Below, piece after piece: positions 1-14,725 of a DNA stretch of 23,233 bases. Position 1 is the stretch's first letter. Each line of letters starts with the position of its first letter. Under the pieces are notes generated by a model, which saw nothing but the letters and a program-made list of their open reading frames with translations, was not told where the DNA came from and did not search any database. This DNA is from Sporodiniella umbellata. Its lineage: Eukaryota > Mucoromycota > Mucoromycetes > Mucorales > Rhizopodaceae. The position numbers were made by a program, and so were the translations under genes. Location of the stretch: assembly GCA_025677835.1 (NCBI GenBank), contig JAIXMR010000176.1, forward strand, positions 1-23,233, written 5' to 3'.

Positions 1-2019
1 TAGTAATTTCTTAGGCTTCATTCGATTAGATAAATGCGCATATACGATAAGTATCTTTTCAGAAGAAAACAAGGGTCATTTGTCGTATTGTACCTTCCCT
101 ATAAAAATAAAAAGACATGAGACACACACAATTTATACTAGTCGAAAGCTGTAAATACTTAAAAAAAAAAGGGGGAAAAGGCCGACTATTAAACTGCATA
201 ATTGCAACAAATACGGTATACTGGTAAAGCTGAAGAAATAAACTATAAATTCCTTATATACTTACCAAAAAAAAAGAAAGAGAACGGCGTATAGGCTTTA
301 ACCATTCAAAACAAAAAAGCATAGATCATTTGTTTTTTTTTTTCGGGCGCAAGGAATTAAGTAAATGGGTTGAATATAAACTTTTAGAGCAAACAAAAAA
401 GAGTTGTACTTCCAGTAACCATTATATTTGTACAAAGTAGAGACCACCATTTTTCACACATCCTGCGTGGCTGTCTAACCGATCAGTTACTGTTTTTTTT
501 TCTTTTCAAATGAGGTGTTTTTGAGCGTTAAAGCGCCACAGCTCTCTTTATAGCATTGAACGTCTAGAGCGTATCTTTTTGTTATATTTTGTTTTGAGCT
601 TGGCTATACTTTAAAAGTGTGTTTTTCTCTATAAAAAGTAAAACCACAAAAGTCTCCATCACTCATATTTATTTAGCTGTTATGACATAGTCTTTTAAAT
701 AAGATAAAATGTTTATCAACCAAAGAAACAAAGAACATATGCTCTTGTTAGTTTGATGTTATGCTTCTCTTCTTTGGTATTATTTTTGCTTACCATAAGC
801 TGCTGCTATGTTTTAGAACTAGTACCGCTTGAAAATTTGTACAAGAAAATGCCTTTTTTAAATATATGGCTCTGAAAAGCTTTTTGCAGTCATTGAGTGT
901 TGATTCAAAGCGATGAATACCGTTCTTTCTCAATAAAAAAAAAGGGGGGGGAAGCATCGTTATTGCCTTATAAAGCAGTTTTCTTAGCTTTTAAATATAG
1001 AGCGTTTGGAAAAGAAAAAGGTAAGTAGAAGACTATTTGTGTCTGTTTAAGATGAAACAAAAATACGAAAACAACCACAAAGCTATAGTACAAACCAAAT
1101 TGCTCCTTTCAGCGGCCAATGTTTCAGTCAAATTCTTTTCTTTGAGTTTTGTCAATAGCTATTTATACAGACCAGAAAATCTCAAACAAACCAAATGCTA
1201 TAAGCATACCGATCTACTGTCTTTCGATAATGAGAGATAAAGACGATTAATAAAATAAACTAGCAAGAAGTCTTTATTACTGTAATTAAAAATATAAAAA
1301 GCTTGCCAAAGTAAAACGCTTTCTGGAATTATAGCTTTGGTCCTAAAGAATTACATCAAGACAAAAAATTCCAGTATACATAAATTAACTAACCTTTACT
1401 AAAGCTCAGTGGTAACAACAGACACTAAAATCTCAGAAAAAATAGAAAAAGTCATAACAATTATAGTAATATGCATACGTATCGGTTGAAACAAGTATAA
1501 ATGGTTGCTTATAAAATGTTGGCTCTGATCCAGACTAACTGAAAAAATATATTTCAACTTTAAAGAGAAGAAAAAAAAAGTGTAACAGCACAAAGAAAAA
1601 GACTAGTACTATCTTAGCCTCTGTTTTACAAATGACTAAAGATTTAGCAAACAGTAAAGCCATGTGTTTTTTATATCGCTGGCCAATGACACTCAAAAAA
1701 TAAAACCGAGCCATTAGTTACATAATGATAATGAAATTTTTAAGAATACCATGGCGTCATTGGTGTAATAATAAACACAATTGGTCTAGTAAATACTTGT
1801 TTTTTTTTCTCGGTATTTTCGTAGCAAGAACTTTGTACTTGCAGCTTTATGTAAATATCTTTAATCTTTCAGTGAACACAAAACGTTAATTTCCGATAAG
1901 AAGATTCCTGTTTTATTATTTAAGAAGGGGTGTATATATAAGGACAAAAAGGTGTGTATATGTAAAGAGAAAATAATAATAAAAAAAGGGTGTATGTAAA
2001 AGTGCGACACTATGACCTT
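1..2019. other. AT-rich region, no supportable gene
   Basis: About 2 kb of AT-rich sequence with many A and T runs. The longest open frame (1037-1240, +) starts with TTG; its first ATG is at about 1052. It has low-complexity composition and no recognisable family. The right end (about 1860-2019) lies immediately 3' of the dioxygenase gene and probably holds its 3' UTR. That part contains three loose copies of a GGTGTATATGTAA-like element (about 1927-1941, 1950-1966 and 1988-2002). I see no tRNA, rRNA or transposon here. Confidence 0.6.
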
Positions 2020-3341
<1,322 letters not shown>

Positions 3342-3432
3342 TTTGTTTTTTATTTGTAAAATAGATTAAAGAAATATCAAAAAATTCTAACTTATCTTTT
3401 CTTTTATAGGCTCTCCCCCATTGTTTTTCCCA

Positions 3433-3450
3433 CACATAAAATTTTATGTG
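3433..3450. promoter_or_regulatory. 18-bp perfect palindrome upstream of the dioxygenase gene
   Basis: CACATAAAATTTTATGTG is self-complementary over all 18 bases and lies 92 bp upstream of the dioxygenase ATG. It is followed at once by a second inverted repeat, GGATC-N6-GATCC (3452-3467). Two adjacent dyads in a promoter suggest dimeric transcription-factor sites. The factor is unknown, and AT-rich palindromes can arise by chance. Confidence 0.35.
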
Positions 3451-3599
3451 CGGATCACCGAGGATCCAAATAGGGTAGACATTGACATAATACAGGCGGA
3501 TATCTCCTGGTGGCCGTTTAATTTTTTCTTTTTTCTCACGATGGAATTTTAAATAGTTTTCCCCACAAAAAGAAAAAAAAAACAGAAAAAGGAAAAAAA

Positions 3600-3768
3600 A
3601 TGGCTGATGTGATTGGTAAATTGAACAATTCTACTTCTTGCTTCATAGGCTATTCAATATATAGGCCTTTCACTACGATATTCTTTTGAGGTTACAATGG
3701 ATATGGAAGCTTATTCAACTTGTTTTAAACATCCGAATCAGAGCCAAGAACCATCAAAGAAAGCGTAA
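3600..3768 (+). CDS. possible two-exon small protein, divergent from the dioxygenase
   Basis: A candidate microgene that I do not recognise. An ATG at 3600 in a purine-rich context (AAAAAATGG) starts a 16-nt first exon. A GTAAAT donor at 3616 and a TATATAG acceptor at 3664 give a 49-nt intron, the size seen in the solid genes nearby. Exon 2 (3665-3768) then stays open to TAA, giving 39 aa with a polar, Lys-ending C terminus (HPNQSQEPSKKA). It diverges from the dioxygenase across 258 bp. Against it: a 35-codon open stretch occurs often by chance, and there is no homology argument. Confidence 0.2.
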
Positions 3769-4703
3769 CCTACCATAAAAGGCTCATCCAATTACATGTT
3801 TGTATCATTGTTCACTTATTTACAGTGAGAACCGCAATTCTGTCATTGACAAAGTTAAATGTTCATTACCGAAAAAAGCAAATATTATTTTCCAAAAAAA
3901 AATAAAATAAAAATAAACAGTGGTACTAAGCCAAAAAGGATTACCCCTTAGCTTATTTTTACTCCACTGAAAGTCAATTTGGTTGAATACAAAATGCTCA
4001 CATACCGAAACAGACCTTGAAAAAGGAAAAGTGTCCTGATGACATCCAATGTATATTTTTGACACTGATGCTTGCCATACTTCCACAACAGAGTTTCTAA
4101 CAACCCATTACTCGTCTTTAGACTAACCAGGGTTTACAAAAAGCAAGACCAGCTGCGTATATCTTTTCTTACTTTTCTTTGCGGGATTAGAAGGCTAGGG
4201 GCATTATCGTTTTATCCAAAACTGACTTGAAGTGGATGAAGGGTATCGCTTATAAACTACTAGTTTGCTCACATCAAAGCATGTATACTGGAAGCACATA
4301 CCCCATATCGTGTAGCTGTGAATGAGCAGAGAGTTTTGCAGTGCTTCGGTTTTAGAACCCTCCAAATTTTTTGTGCTACACTTTATGTAGACAGTCACGA
4401 TCTATGAGTCTGTCTGCCCGGAAAACGAAGCTGAGGTATGCTACTCTCAAAAAGCACAAGCTTACTTAAGGAGCTCGTTCAGTGCCTCTTGAATGCCTGC
4501 CAGAATAATTTTTTTTAGTGTGTAGAGAGGCAAAATACACAGGGTTTTTTTCTTTTCGTTAACAAGAATCAAAGAGACAAAAAAAAAAAATTACTAAAAA
4601 AGCAAGAGAGAAAAACAGAAAGATAGGAAGTATAAAAGATTGTTGAAAGATGTTTAGAAAAAACTTCAAAGGTAACATTTAACAAAAAAAAAAAGAGTAA
4701 CTA
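3769..4703. other. intergenic, no firm gene; short coding-like tail on minus strand
   Basis: Two minus-strand open frames (3820-4086 and 4204-4398) have no recognisable motifs and are probably chance. One short stretch is more gene-like. On the minus strand, a CACTAA branch-like sequence and a GGCAG acceptor at 4497-4498 precede 4496-4462, which reads IQEALNELLK and then TAA, like the last exon of a small helical protein. No matching upstream exon could be found, so it is not called as a gene. Confidence 0.35.
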
Positions 4704-4975
4704 ATGTTAAAGCTAGTTCAGCATGCCGTTAGTCTGTCATCCGCACGACCCGCTACCATTAAACTAAAGAAGCCCCCTACCGAAGCTTCTATCAAGCTTT
4801 AAGCTGTCGAAAAAAACGTTAAGCCCTTAGAAATCTAAATTTGCGGTATGGAGTATATTACTTTACCAATTTCGGTGAATACGTAAGGCCGGCTTCAATC
4901 AGTCTCGGAACATATAAAGAGCTTGTTCCAGATTATGAAGAGAAAGCAGAGAAACAGGTAGTAAAAAACGGATAG
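4704..4975 (+). pseudogene. disrupted coding remnant, family not recognised
   Basis: The ATG at 4704 opens a 32-codon stretch (MLKLVQHAVSLSSARPATIK...) that resembles a mitochondrial presequence: basic and Ser-rich, with no acidic residue in the first 20. It hits TAA at 4800-4802. In the same frame AVEKNVKPLEI follows, then a second TAA at 4836-4838. The coding-like signal resumes in another frame from 4838 (NLRYGVYYFTNFGEYVRP...KELVPDYEEKAEKQ) and ends at TAG 4973-4975. The amino-acid balance across the breaks looks protein-derived, and the breaks (one nonsense, one frameshift) fit decay of a small mitochondrial protein copy. Alternatives are an intron I failed to place, or chance. No parent family is assigned. 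Confidence 0.4.
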
Positions 4976-5677
4976 AAGGGCAATAAGCAAAAACATGACA
5001 GGTGTGAATCTGCGATAGCTTTTAATTCAACTGGAAACACTATATAATACAAAAAAAAGTTACCTATTTGTTTTCACTATTTTTTCTTTTTCGGTTTTTT
5101 ATAATTAGAAATATACGTTTAAAGTCAAAAATACTAATAAGTAAAAAACGATTGATATGCTTTTCAAAGCCTTTTTATATAGGGATCCCATATTTTTTTT
5201 TTTTGCTGTATAAAATATAGTCAGATATATATATCTCGTTGCGATTAATTAATAAAATTAGCACAAAGAAATAAAAGGATGTTTGACTATATGGAATAAA
5301 GCTTCACTTTTTTAAGCCCTTCAAAAAAACTTACACCTATAGTATTTGAATACAAGCTTTAAAGCTATGAGTGAAGAAAATTTGATCTTTGAGTCGCCAA
5401 AGAATTTTTTTTCTTTTGTTTACTTGAAATCCCATTATCATTACAGCAAGCTCAATTTGACCAGGGATAAGATAGGATGCGCGCTTATTTTTTCTTTGTA
5501 ACGTACCATATAAAAGATATTTATAACTCGGTTATTCCTCTCTTGTTTTTACGCTTTTATAAACGAAAAAAAGAAACCAGTGCAAATGATTATTGTTATC
5601 CAATTTTTTTGGGTCTTTTTTTGTTTTATTTATGACGTTTCTTTCTTTTGGAAAAAAAGGAGGGAGGAGGGACTTTT
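4976..5677. other. AT-rich intergenic, 3' flank of the PDI gene
   Basis: About 700 bp of AT-rich sequence with repeated T runs and no open frame of interest. The right edge lies 3' of the protein disulfide isomerase stop and should contain its 3' UTR and polyadenylation site. I see no RNA gene or repeat element. Confidence 0.5.
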
Positions 5678-7080
5678 TTAAGCAAAAATAGCCAAAATGT
5701 TTTGACGCTTAGCAAAATCATCAAGTTTAGCAGGGGTGATGTCTGAATTAGAGATCTTTGCCAAGCGGCTCTTTTCCTTCTCTAAAAAGTCTTCACCATG
5801 AGTAATGACCTTTTCCATTACCTTGGCATAATAGTTGGCATAGCTATATACATAAAAAAAAGTAAGCCTTCTTTTCTTAGTTTGAAACTATGCTTTTCTT
5901 TTACCGAGAGGCATGGCCTTTAACAGAGCCAACAATTTCTTTGTGGATCTTTTCACGGGCTTCAGGGCTCTTGATAAACTCAGCGACCTTTTTATCAAAG
6001 TCGGCAATGCGACCTGCCTCAGGCAACAAACCGCCACCGACAGCACGCTCTGCGTTACAGTGCTTGTTCAAGAATTCTATAAAAGCAGCTTCATTGCGAC
6101 CTCCTTCATAAGCAACTGGCTCACTTTCGCCGGCGGGGAAGAACTTGATAGTAGGATAACCAGAGATATCAAACTCAGTACCAATTGCCTTTTCTTTATC
6201 AGCATCAATCTTGGCTACTACACACTATGAAACAATATTAATAAAGAATAAAGGGAGGAAGTGGAAAGGTTTGTCTTACATTTTCAACACCAGCATAAGC
6301 AGCACCAATGGTCTCCCAAATAGGGGCCAAGTTCTTACAGTGTCCACACCAAGAGGCGTAGAATTCGACCAACACGTTTTGCTTAGGGTTCAAAGCGACT
6401 TGGTGAAAGTTTTTGGTGTTTAACTCGACAACATGAGAACGTACAGTGCGTGCCTTAGCACTTGACTTTTCTTGAACAAACTTAGCCAAGGATTCCAAAT
6501 CGCGACCACCTTGATAGGTCTCAACATCTTCAGGGGAGTTAAATCCGCGAGGAAACCATTTGAGGGTAGGGAAGCCTTGTACACCGTAAACTTGAGGAGT
6601 ATTACGGTGTTCATCTGCGTTGAAAGAGGCAATGATGACTTGATCCTTAGCATGAGCAAAAGCATCACCCAACTGAGCGTAGACTGGGGCCAACTTTTTA
6701 CAATGACCACACCAGGGTGCATAAAACTCAACCAAAGCAGGCTTTGAGCCATCCACAGCTTGTTTAAAGTTGTTATCAGTCAATACTAGTACATTACCAT
6801 CAAAAGCCAATGTTGCAGCTTCCGAAAAACCACGCAAGCGCTGAACAAGGTCATTCACCGACTGGATCTTTCCCAACTCAGTATACGCGCGATTTAACTG
6901 GTTTACGATCTTTTCGGGCGAATTTACTTGCTGGTAGTAGTGTTCAAGCTGAGCCTTGTCAAGTTGCTTCACGCTTTCAAACAAGTCTAAGCCTACTCGA
7001 CCTCCTTGAAAATGGTCATAACTCAAAAGAGCTGCGTTGATAGTAAGCAATAGTAAAAACAGTTTTTTAAAAAATGACAT
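5678..7080 (-). CDS. tigA: protein disulfide isomerase, TigA/ERp38 type, with D domain
   Basis: Oxidises and isomerises disulfides in secretory proteins in the ER lumen. Three exons, 7080-6280, 6224-5905 and 5843-5678, give 428 aa; introns 6225-6279 (55 nt) and 5844-5904 (61 nt). Residues 1-20 are a signal peptide (KK followed by a Leu-rich core). Residues 21-94 form an extra helical segment before the first thioredoxin domain. Domain a1 (about 95-205) has CGHC at 124-127 and GFPT at 169-172. Domain a2 (about 215-325) has CGHC at 245-248 and GYPT at 289-292. From about 335 to the end is an ERp29-C-like D domain (GLLPEAGRIADFDKKVAEF...). The protein ends NILAIFA with no KDEL/HDEL-type signal. 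The usual TigA layout is signal-a-a-D, so the N-terminal insert is unusual. Assignment to the TigA-type PDI family is firm; the symbol is by analogy. Confidence 0.94.
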
Positions 7081-9493
7081 TTTTTAAAAAATTGACAATA
7101 GTAAAGAGAGAAGAGAAAACTAAAAAAAAAAAAAATAATAATAATAATACGAGCTTGTAACTATTCTTTACGATTCTTTTTTTTTTAGCAAATCATTTCT
7201 CTCCAAGTACGTCAACCTATTTGTTTTCATTTTCAGATGATTGTTAGTTATCCTCTGAAGCTGCCCCATCAAGCAAACGATGTAGACAAACATAATATAT
7301 TGTTTTGTTAATCCTGATACTGTTTTCTTCGCCTCCTGCCACAGACCAAGCAGGCTAAAAGTAAACATTTTACTGCAAAGACAACTGGCGCCGATACAAA
7401 TCGTAGCATGCACTACGCCTAGCCTATAATAAGTACATTGGCGCTTTGTTTTCGACAACACCCCTTTCTGGTTAAACAAAGTAGCTGCAAGAGCAATATC
7501 AACGTTTTAAAAGTTACATTTTGAAGCTCTTCTAGAAGAAAGAAAAATATTCAACGCTATCTATAGAGCTGTCTTGCTCAAAAACAATAAAATAGGCAAA
7601 ACTGCCCTATATCTATCTATTGAAATTATTTGAATCTTCACTGTTTATTCAGTGTCTTATTGGCGGTGCCAGAAAAAAAAGGATGGCTAATTACTAAAAA
7701 ATACATTTAAGATTTAACTGGTTTTGAAATTGCTTGTCACTCATCTTTTCTTCCAAATCAAGGTATCAAGTTTGTGTTTATGTATATTGTTAAATGCAGA
7801 TAAGGTGCCTGTTTCAATAGCTGCGTGGAATGCCTCTTATTCTACTGTATGGTTTTGTACCCTTTAAGAATTTTGGTTCCGTTGGAAAAAAATGAATTTT
7901 CTGGTGTTTTTTTTTCAAATATCTTTTTTTCTGTATACGACCAAAACAAAGCCATTATTTTCCTCCTGCTATTGCTATTTATTGGACTATAGGCTTTGTT
8001 TTCTACTTTGTTGAATTTACTTTGAGTATTACTAATAATTTTGTTTACTTTTTTGTACTGATTGCCATTATAAATAGTCTTCTTGCTTCAACCAATATAT
8101 TTTTATTCTCATTACAGCAAACCCTTTTGTCAAATGTTTCTGCTGTATTTTTTATTTATCTAACTAAAAACTTTGTATCATTTGTATCTTTCTGTTACTT
8201 GTTAAGTAGGTGTCTTCGAATTCTGAGTTCTTTTCTCGATTTTTTTCAAGTGTTTTTTAAAATAATTTACTGCCCTTTTGTTTTAGTTTTGGTATTTATC
8301 AAGTAACATAAAATAATAAGAAACTCAATATCTTTACGAAAAAAGTTGTGCTTAAGTAGATTTGTTTTTGGAAGTAACTAAAGCTTAGTATATTGCTCTC
8401 TAAAAAAGAGCTTTTTTTTTTATCAATATCAGCCATTTACGCTACAGAAACAAAAATACTGCTCCTAAATCTTAAAAGACTCATGCCCAAGTTAGCAGCT
8501 CGCTTACGAAAATCAAGTCCAACAGATACAGGGAAAAGATCCAAACTGCATATGCTGAGAGATGATGACTTATTGAAAGGATTACACTCCTTCATCAGAT
8601 AAACTTAGAAGCACTATAACAATTTTTCGACTTTTTGGTTTAAAACATAAAGTTTTAGTTAACTAATGAATAGCACAAGACCCTGTATTTCAGCATTTTT
8701 TAGGGAATTTATTATCCGCTCTTTTACTTTAAATACCGCTTTTGATGCTGGAACGGCCACGTACTAACCATATGCTTTGGACAATAAAAGAGTTGAGGAA
8801 AAGTACCTCTTTTAAAAAAAAATTATCTGATTTAATTTTTATATTTAGAGCTTTGCATTTATACATATTGACTCTAAACCGCTACTGTTTTACTTCTGTT
8901 AAAAGTGCGCTAGTGGTCTGTGCGTAAACATATACATTTCCAGGGATTCAAAAAGTAATAGCGTATATCAATCACACTGTATTAGCTTACTAGAATGCTA
9001 AAAAATACTTTTATGTTGATGCGGCTTTAATTTATGAAATTAATATATGTGTATTTAAGTAGAAAGCGCTTTATGAGCGTATAGGGCTTTACATGCTTGA
9101 ATACAACATTTCTAAACACATGTTAGATGTATATATTTGTTTCTAGAGCATAATGATTTAATGAAAAAAACACAGTTGGCTATCTATTCTAAAGTACCTT
9201 AAAAATGTGTGCGGCTTTTGACAGTTACTGGTTAAAGAACTGCACCTTTTGTTTTCTTTTTTTTTTTTTTTTTTTTTTTTACTTTTTGGCTAGTGAACAT
9301 AAACAAGTGCGCTCAACTTAAGAAGGCCCTTCAACAGTCAGTAGTATATATTTGTATCATTAAACTGCCAGAAACAGCGTGTCTTAATAGATTTTTTATG
9401 GTTATTTTCAAAAGGTGTTTTTTTTGTGCTTTTGAATAAAGTATAGCCAAGAAAAAATCCTTTAGTTAAACAGCTTTAAATGACAAATACAAA
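7081..9493. other. 2.4-kb intergenic region, no supportable gene
   Basis: The left part is the PDI upstream region. It holds an ATA-repeat microsatellite (about 7135-7149) and, on the minus strand, a bZIP-like TTGACGTA at 7208-7215, about 130 bp before the PDI start. Candidate frames further right are 8393-8602 (+; starts TTG, ends LRDDDLLKGLHSFIR) and 8742-8927 (+; ATG at 8745, 60 aa). Both have fairly protein-like composition but no family I recognise. The hydrophobic frame at 8022-8306 is a product of T-rich sequence. A run of about 24 T lies at 9257-9280. I cannot join these frames into a convincing gene; one or more could be ghost exons. Confidence 0.45.
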
Positions 9494-12434
<2,941 letters not shown>

Positions 12435-14263
12435 TAGACAAAGAAAAAGAAACAAGGCTTGAGTGTTAAATATCAAAATAATTTAAAGAAAAAGTTAAAG
12501 GTCAGTCTGCACACTAGCATTTTTTTTTAGATGATATTCATTGGTTTTTGAGGCTAAAATGCATTTCACCAAGAAAATTAATAGAACACTCGAAGAGAAT
12601 AAAGGAGACAGAAAAGTAAAACAAAAACGACAACAATAATAATTTCTTTGCTTTTTATATCCAAAATTACTGCAAAAGCATAGTTGAATATTAGCTATAC
12701 GATTATATAAATCAAGATAAAGGTATAGAGTAATACTTTTGTCTATTGTTGTTTAGTAAACATTTCGCTATAATAGCTCTCTAAATATGACGTTTTGTTA
12801 ATTTGATAATACTCCTTTAATACACCTTTGCTGTTTATTTGCTATTTTTTGACAAAACTTTGTGTCAAAATTCATAGCAATAGTGGTGTCTGCTTGCTAT
12901 CCCATTACGTACTCTTAGTTGGATTGTAGATATATACTATGCCTGAGACAAAACCTGTTTTGACAAGACTGCCTTCGCATTAGAAAATGTAGTTACATGC
13001 TTAAAAAAAAAATGGCATAAATTGTGCTAAGACAAAAGCTCTTTATTGATTTTATTGAGACTTGCTTTGTTTTTATTTTTGTTTTCTTTCTCTTTTTTTT
13101 TTGACAAACGAAGAAAATTAAAGGCCGCTCTGTAATTTTTCTTTAAAAACAACTTTCGACGTTTGTAAAACAAAACACTTTCTTAAAAGTGCCAAAGAGA
13201 AAGATTCCTATGTTGTAGCAAACGTGAAAAAAACACAAGCGTTTGATTATATTAAGTTGAGAGCGCTTTTGCTTTTCAAATCACACTGAAGTACTACCTC
13301 TCGCCTCCTTATTATTGATCGTGCATGTTTATTTAATAGCGTATCTAATAAAAAGCTTTAGTATCACCTTTGTTTATGTAGTTGTCTTTTTAATTAAATT
13401 GGAATCGAACAAAGGAGATTCTCAGTACTGGCGTTTTATTGAACAAAAATGTGGGCAGTTTCTTTTTTGGTATTTTAGTTTTTATATTCAGGAACATAGT
13501 AACTGTTTCTTATTTTGAGCTGTTGTGTGATTTTTCTTCATTTTCAAATTACGCTATGCCGCAGCTTCCTTGCTTCTTTTTGAATACGTGTTGTATACCT
13601 TTTCTAGTACTTCTAGAATACCCTTGTCGAAATTTAGCATTTTTTAAACTAATCCTTTTTGCAGTTCTTCTAAAAACAATACTCGTTTAAATACTTATTT
13701 TAATGTAAAGCCAACATATCTCGAAACATAAAACACTTACTCATTGAACCAATGATTAACATCAACTCCTTTTTTGCTGAAAAAAAAAAAGACTTTTTCG
13801 CAGCAGCATTCTTTGAAGCGATAATTATGGAAAACCTTATTGAAAACTTAACACGCTTATAAATTGTATTGCTGTTGGTTTATAAGGGTGTGTATGCAGA
13901 TAATGTGTTCTAACATTAATCTTGCAGGTGTAGGTAGATCGTTTCTTGTAATCCTCTCTACTTGCGTAAACTCTTTTGTCTGTGTTATCCATTTAGTTTT
14001 TTAATTATCTTGTGATTGTTTTGTTTTGTAAAATCTAAAAGTTGAACTGTACTTGTTGTATAGCAAAGCATCCTAAAATTTAGCTGATTTTGTCTTCCTT
14101 TCACATATCTAAAAATTATGACTATGTTTTAGCGAAATATGGGTAAATGCATAACATTCGAGCGTGTTTGTATATGAAGTTCCGATTAGGTGTATGGTTG
14201 CAAAAATAAAAAAAGGGCTGTCCAAGTCTTTATTGATTGTGATTGTATAAAGTGCAATGCTCT
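12435..14263. other. 1.8-kb intergenic region, no supportable gene
   Basis: AT-rich sequence between the YAK1 start and the uS8m stop, so it contains the YAK1 promoter and the uS8m 3' UTR. Frames at 13315-13518 and 13439-13690 (+) are T-rich, hydrophobic and probably spurious. A 36-codon ATG frame at 13752-13862 (+), with charged and Ala/Phe-rich blocks, is curious but unsupported. I find no tRNA-like arm set, no repeat above microsatellite size and no transposon. Confidence 0.5.
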
Positions 14264-14725
14264 TCAAGAAGCACGACAGAGAAGTTCTCCACCTACATTC
14301 TTTTCAATAGCTTCTTGAAGCTCTAAAACACCTCTATTAGTATTGACTACAGCGATTTCTCCAGGTTGAAGGGGCTTGATAAATTGAGCTCTTCTTCCAC
14401 TTGACATGCTTTTTAACTCGTTCACTGTAAGATAAACCTTCTTTGAGGGTTTGCTGATTACTGAGAAATGAGACAAGGCGGGGTTGTTTTCTTTGTACTT
14501 TAGCGACAGCCAAAGTCTTCTAGTGGCTACATTGTCGTTAGTTGTAGGGGTATAGGTTTGATCGGGCTCGATGTGGTTGCCTCTAGTGACAGATGCCAAA
14601 AAACCTTCCTTGTACAAAATGTTTGAAATGGCTAAATTCATTTTTGTTTCGGGGATTGCAATAGCTTGAAGTCTAGCACGGAATCCATTCTGGACTCTGG
14701 CACAAAGATCATAAACACGGGGCAT
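14264..14725 (-). CDS. MRPS8: mitochondrial small-subunit ribosomal protein uS8m
   Basis: Structural protein of the mitochondrial 37S/small ribosomal subunit that binds the central domain of the small rRNA. A single exon of 153 aa starts at the ATG of MPRVYDLCARVQNGF; the longer open frame upstream of it lacks an ATG and is hydrophobic. Fungal uS8m hallmarks are visible: the N-terminal LCARVQNGFRARL helix, KMNLAISNILYKEGFLASVTRG, the block ATRRLWLSLKYKENNPALSHFSVISKPS, and the C-terminal IAVVNTNRGVLELQEA...GGELLC. The length fits the fungal family (about 150-170). It has no obvious cleavable presequence, as is common for this protein. It is divergent from the downstream endonuclease gene. Confidence 0.9.
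   Translation of the reverse strand: MPRVYDLCARVQNGFRARLQAIAIPETKMNLAISNILYKEGFLASVTRGNHIEPDQTYTPTTNDNVATRRLWLSLKYKENNPALSHFSVISKPSKKVYLTVNELKSMSSGRRAQFIKPLQPGEIAVVNTNRGVLELQEAIEKNVGGELLCRAS

Noticed and set aside
6420..6752. Open frames on both strands overlapping the PDI gene
   Set aside because: They are shadows of the PDI exon in other frames; the PDI frame has clear thioredoxin motifs and these have none.
7168..7479. Minus-strand 103-codon frame just upstream of PDI
   Set aside because: Starts with TTG, occupies the PDI promoter, and shows no recognisable domain; I could not join it to any exon.
8022..8306. Long hydrophobic plus-strand frame resembling a membrane protein
   Set aside because: It starts with TTG, lies in T-rich DNA where Phe/Leu/Ile codons dominate by composition, and has no loop or charge pattern of a real transporter.
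13398..13414. TTCGATTC on the minus strand, like a tRNA T-loop
   Set aside because: The flanking bases do not form a T stem, and no acceptor or anticodon arms are found at the right spacing.
13315..13690. Two overlapping hydrophobic plus-strand frames
   Set aside because: Same T-rich composition effect; no consistent start, splice signals or recognisable motif.
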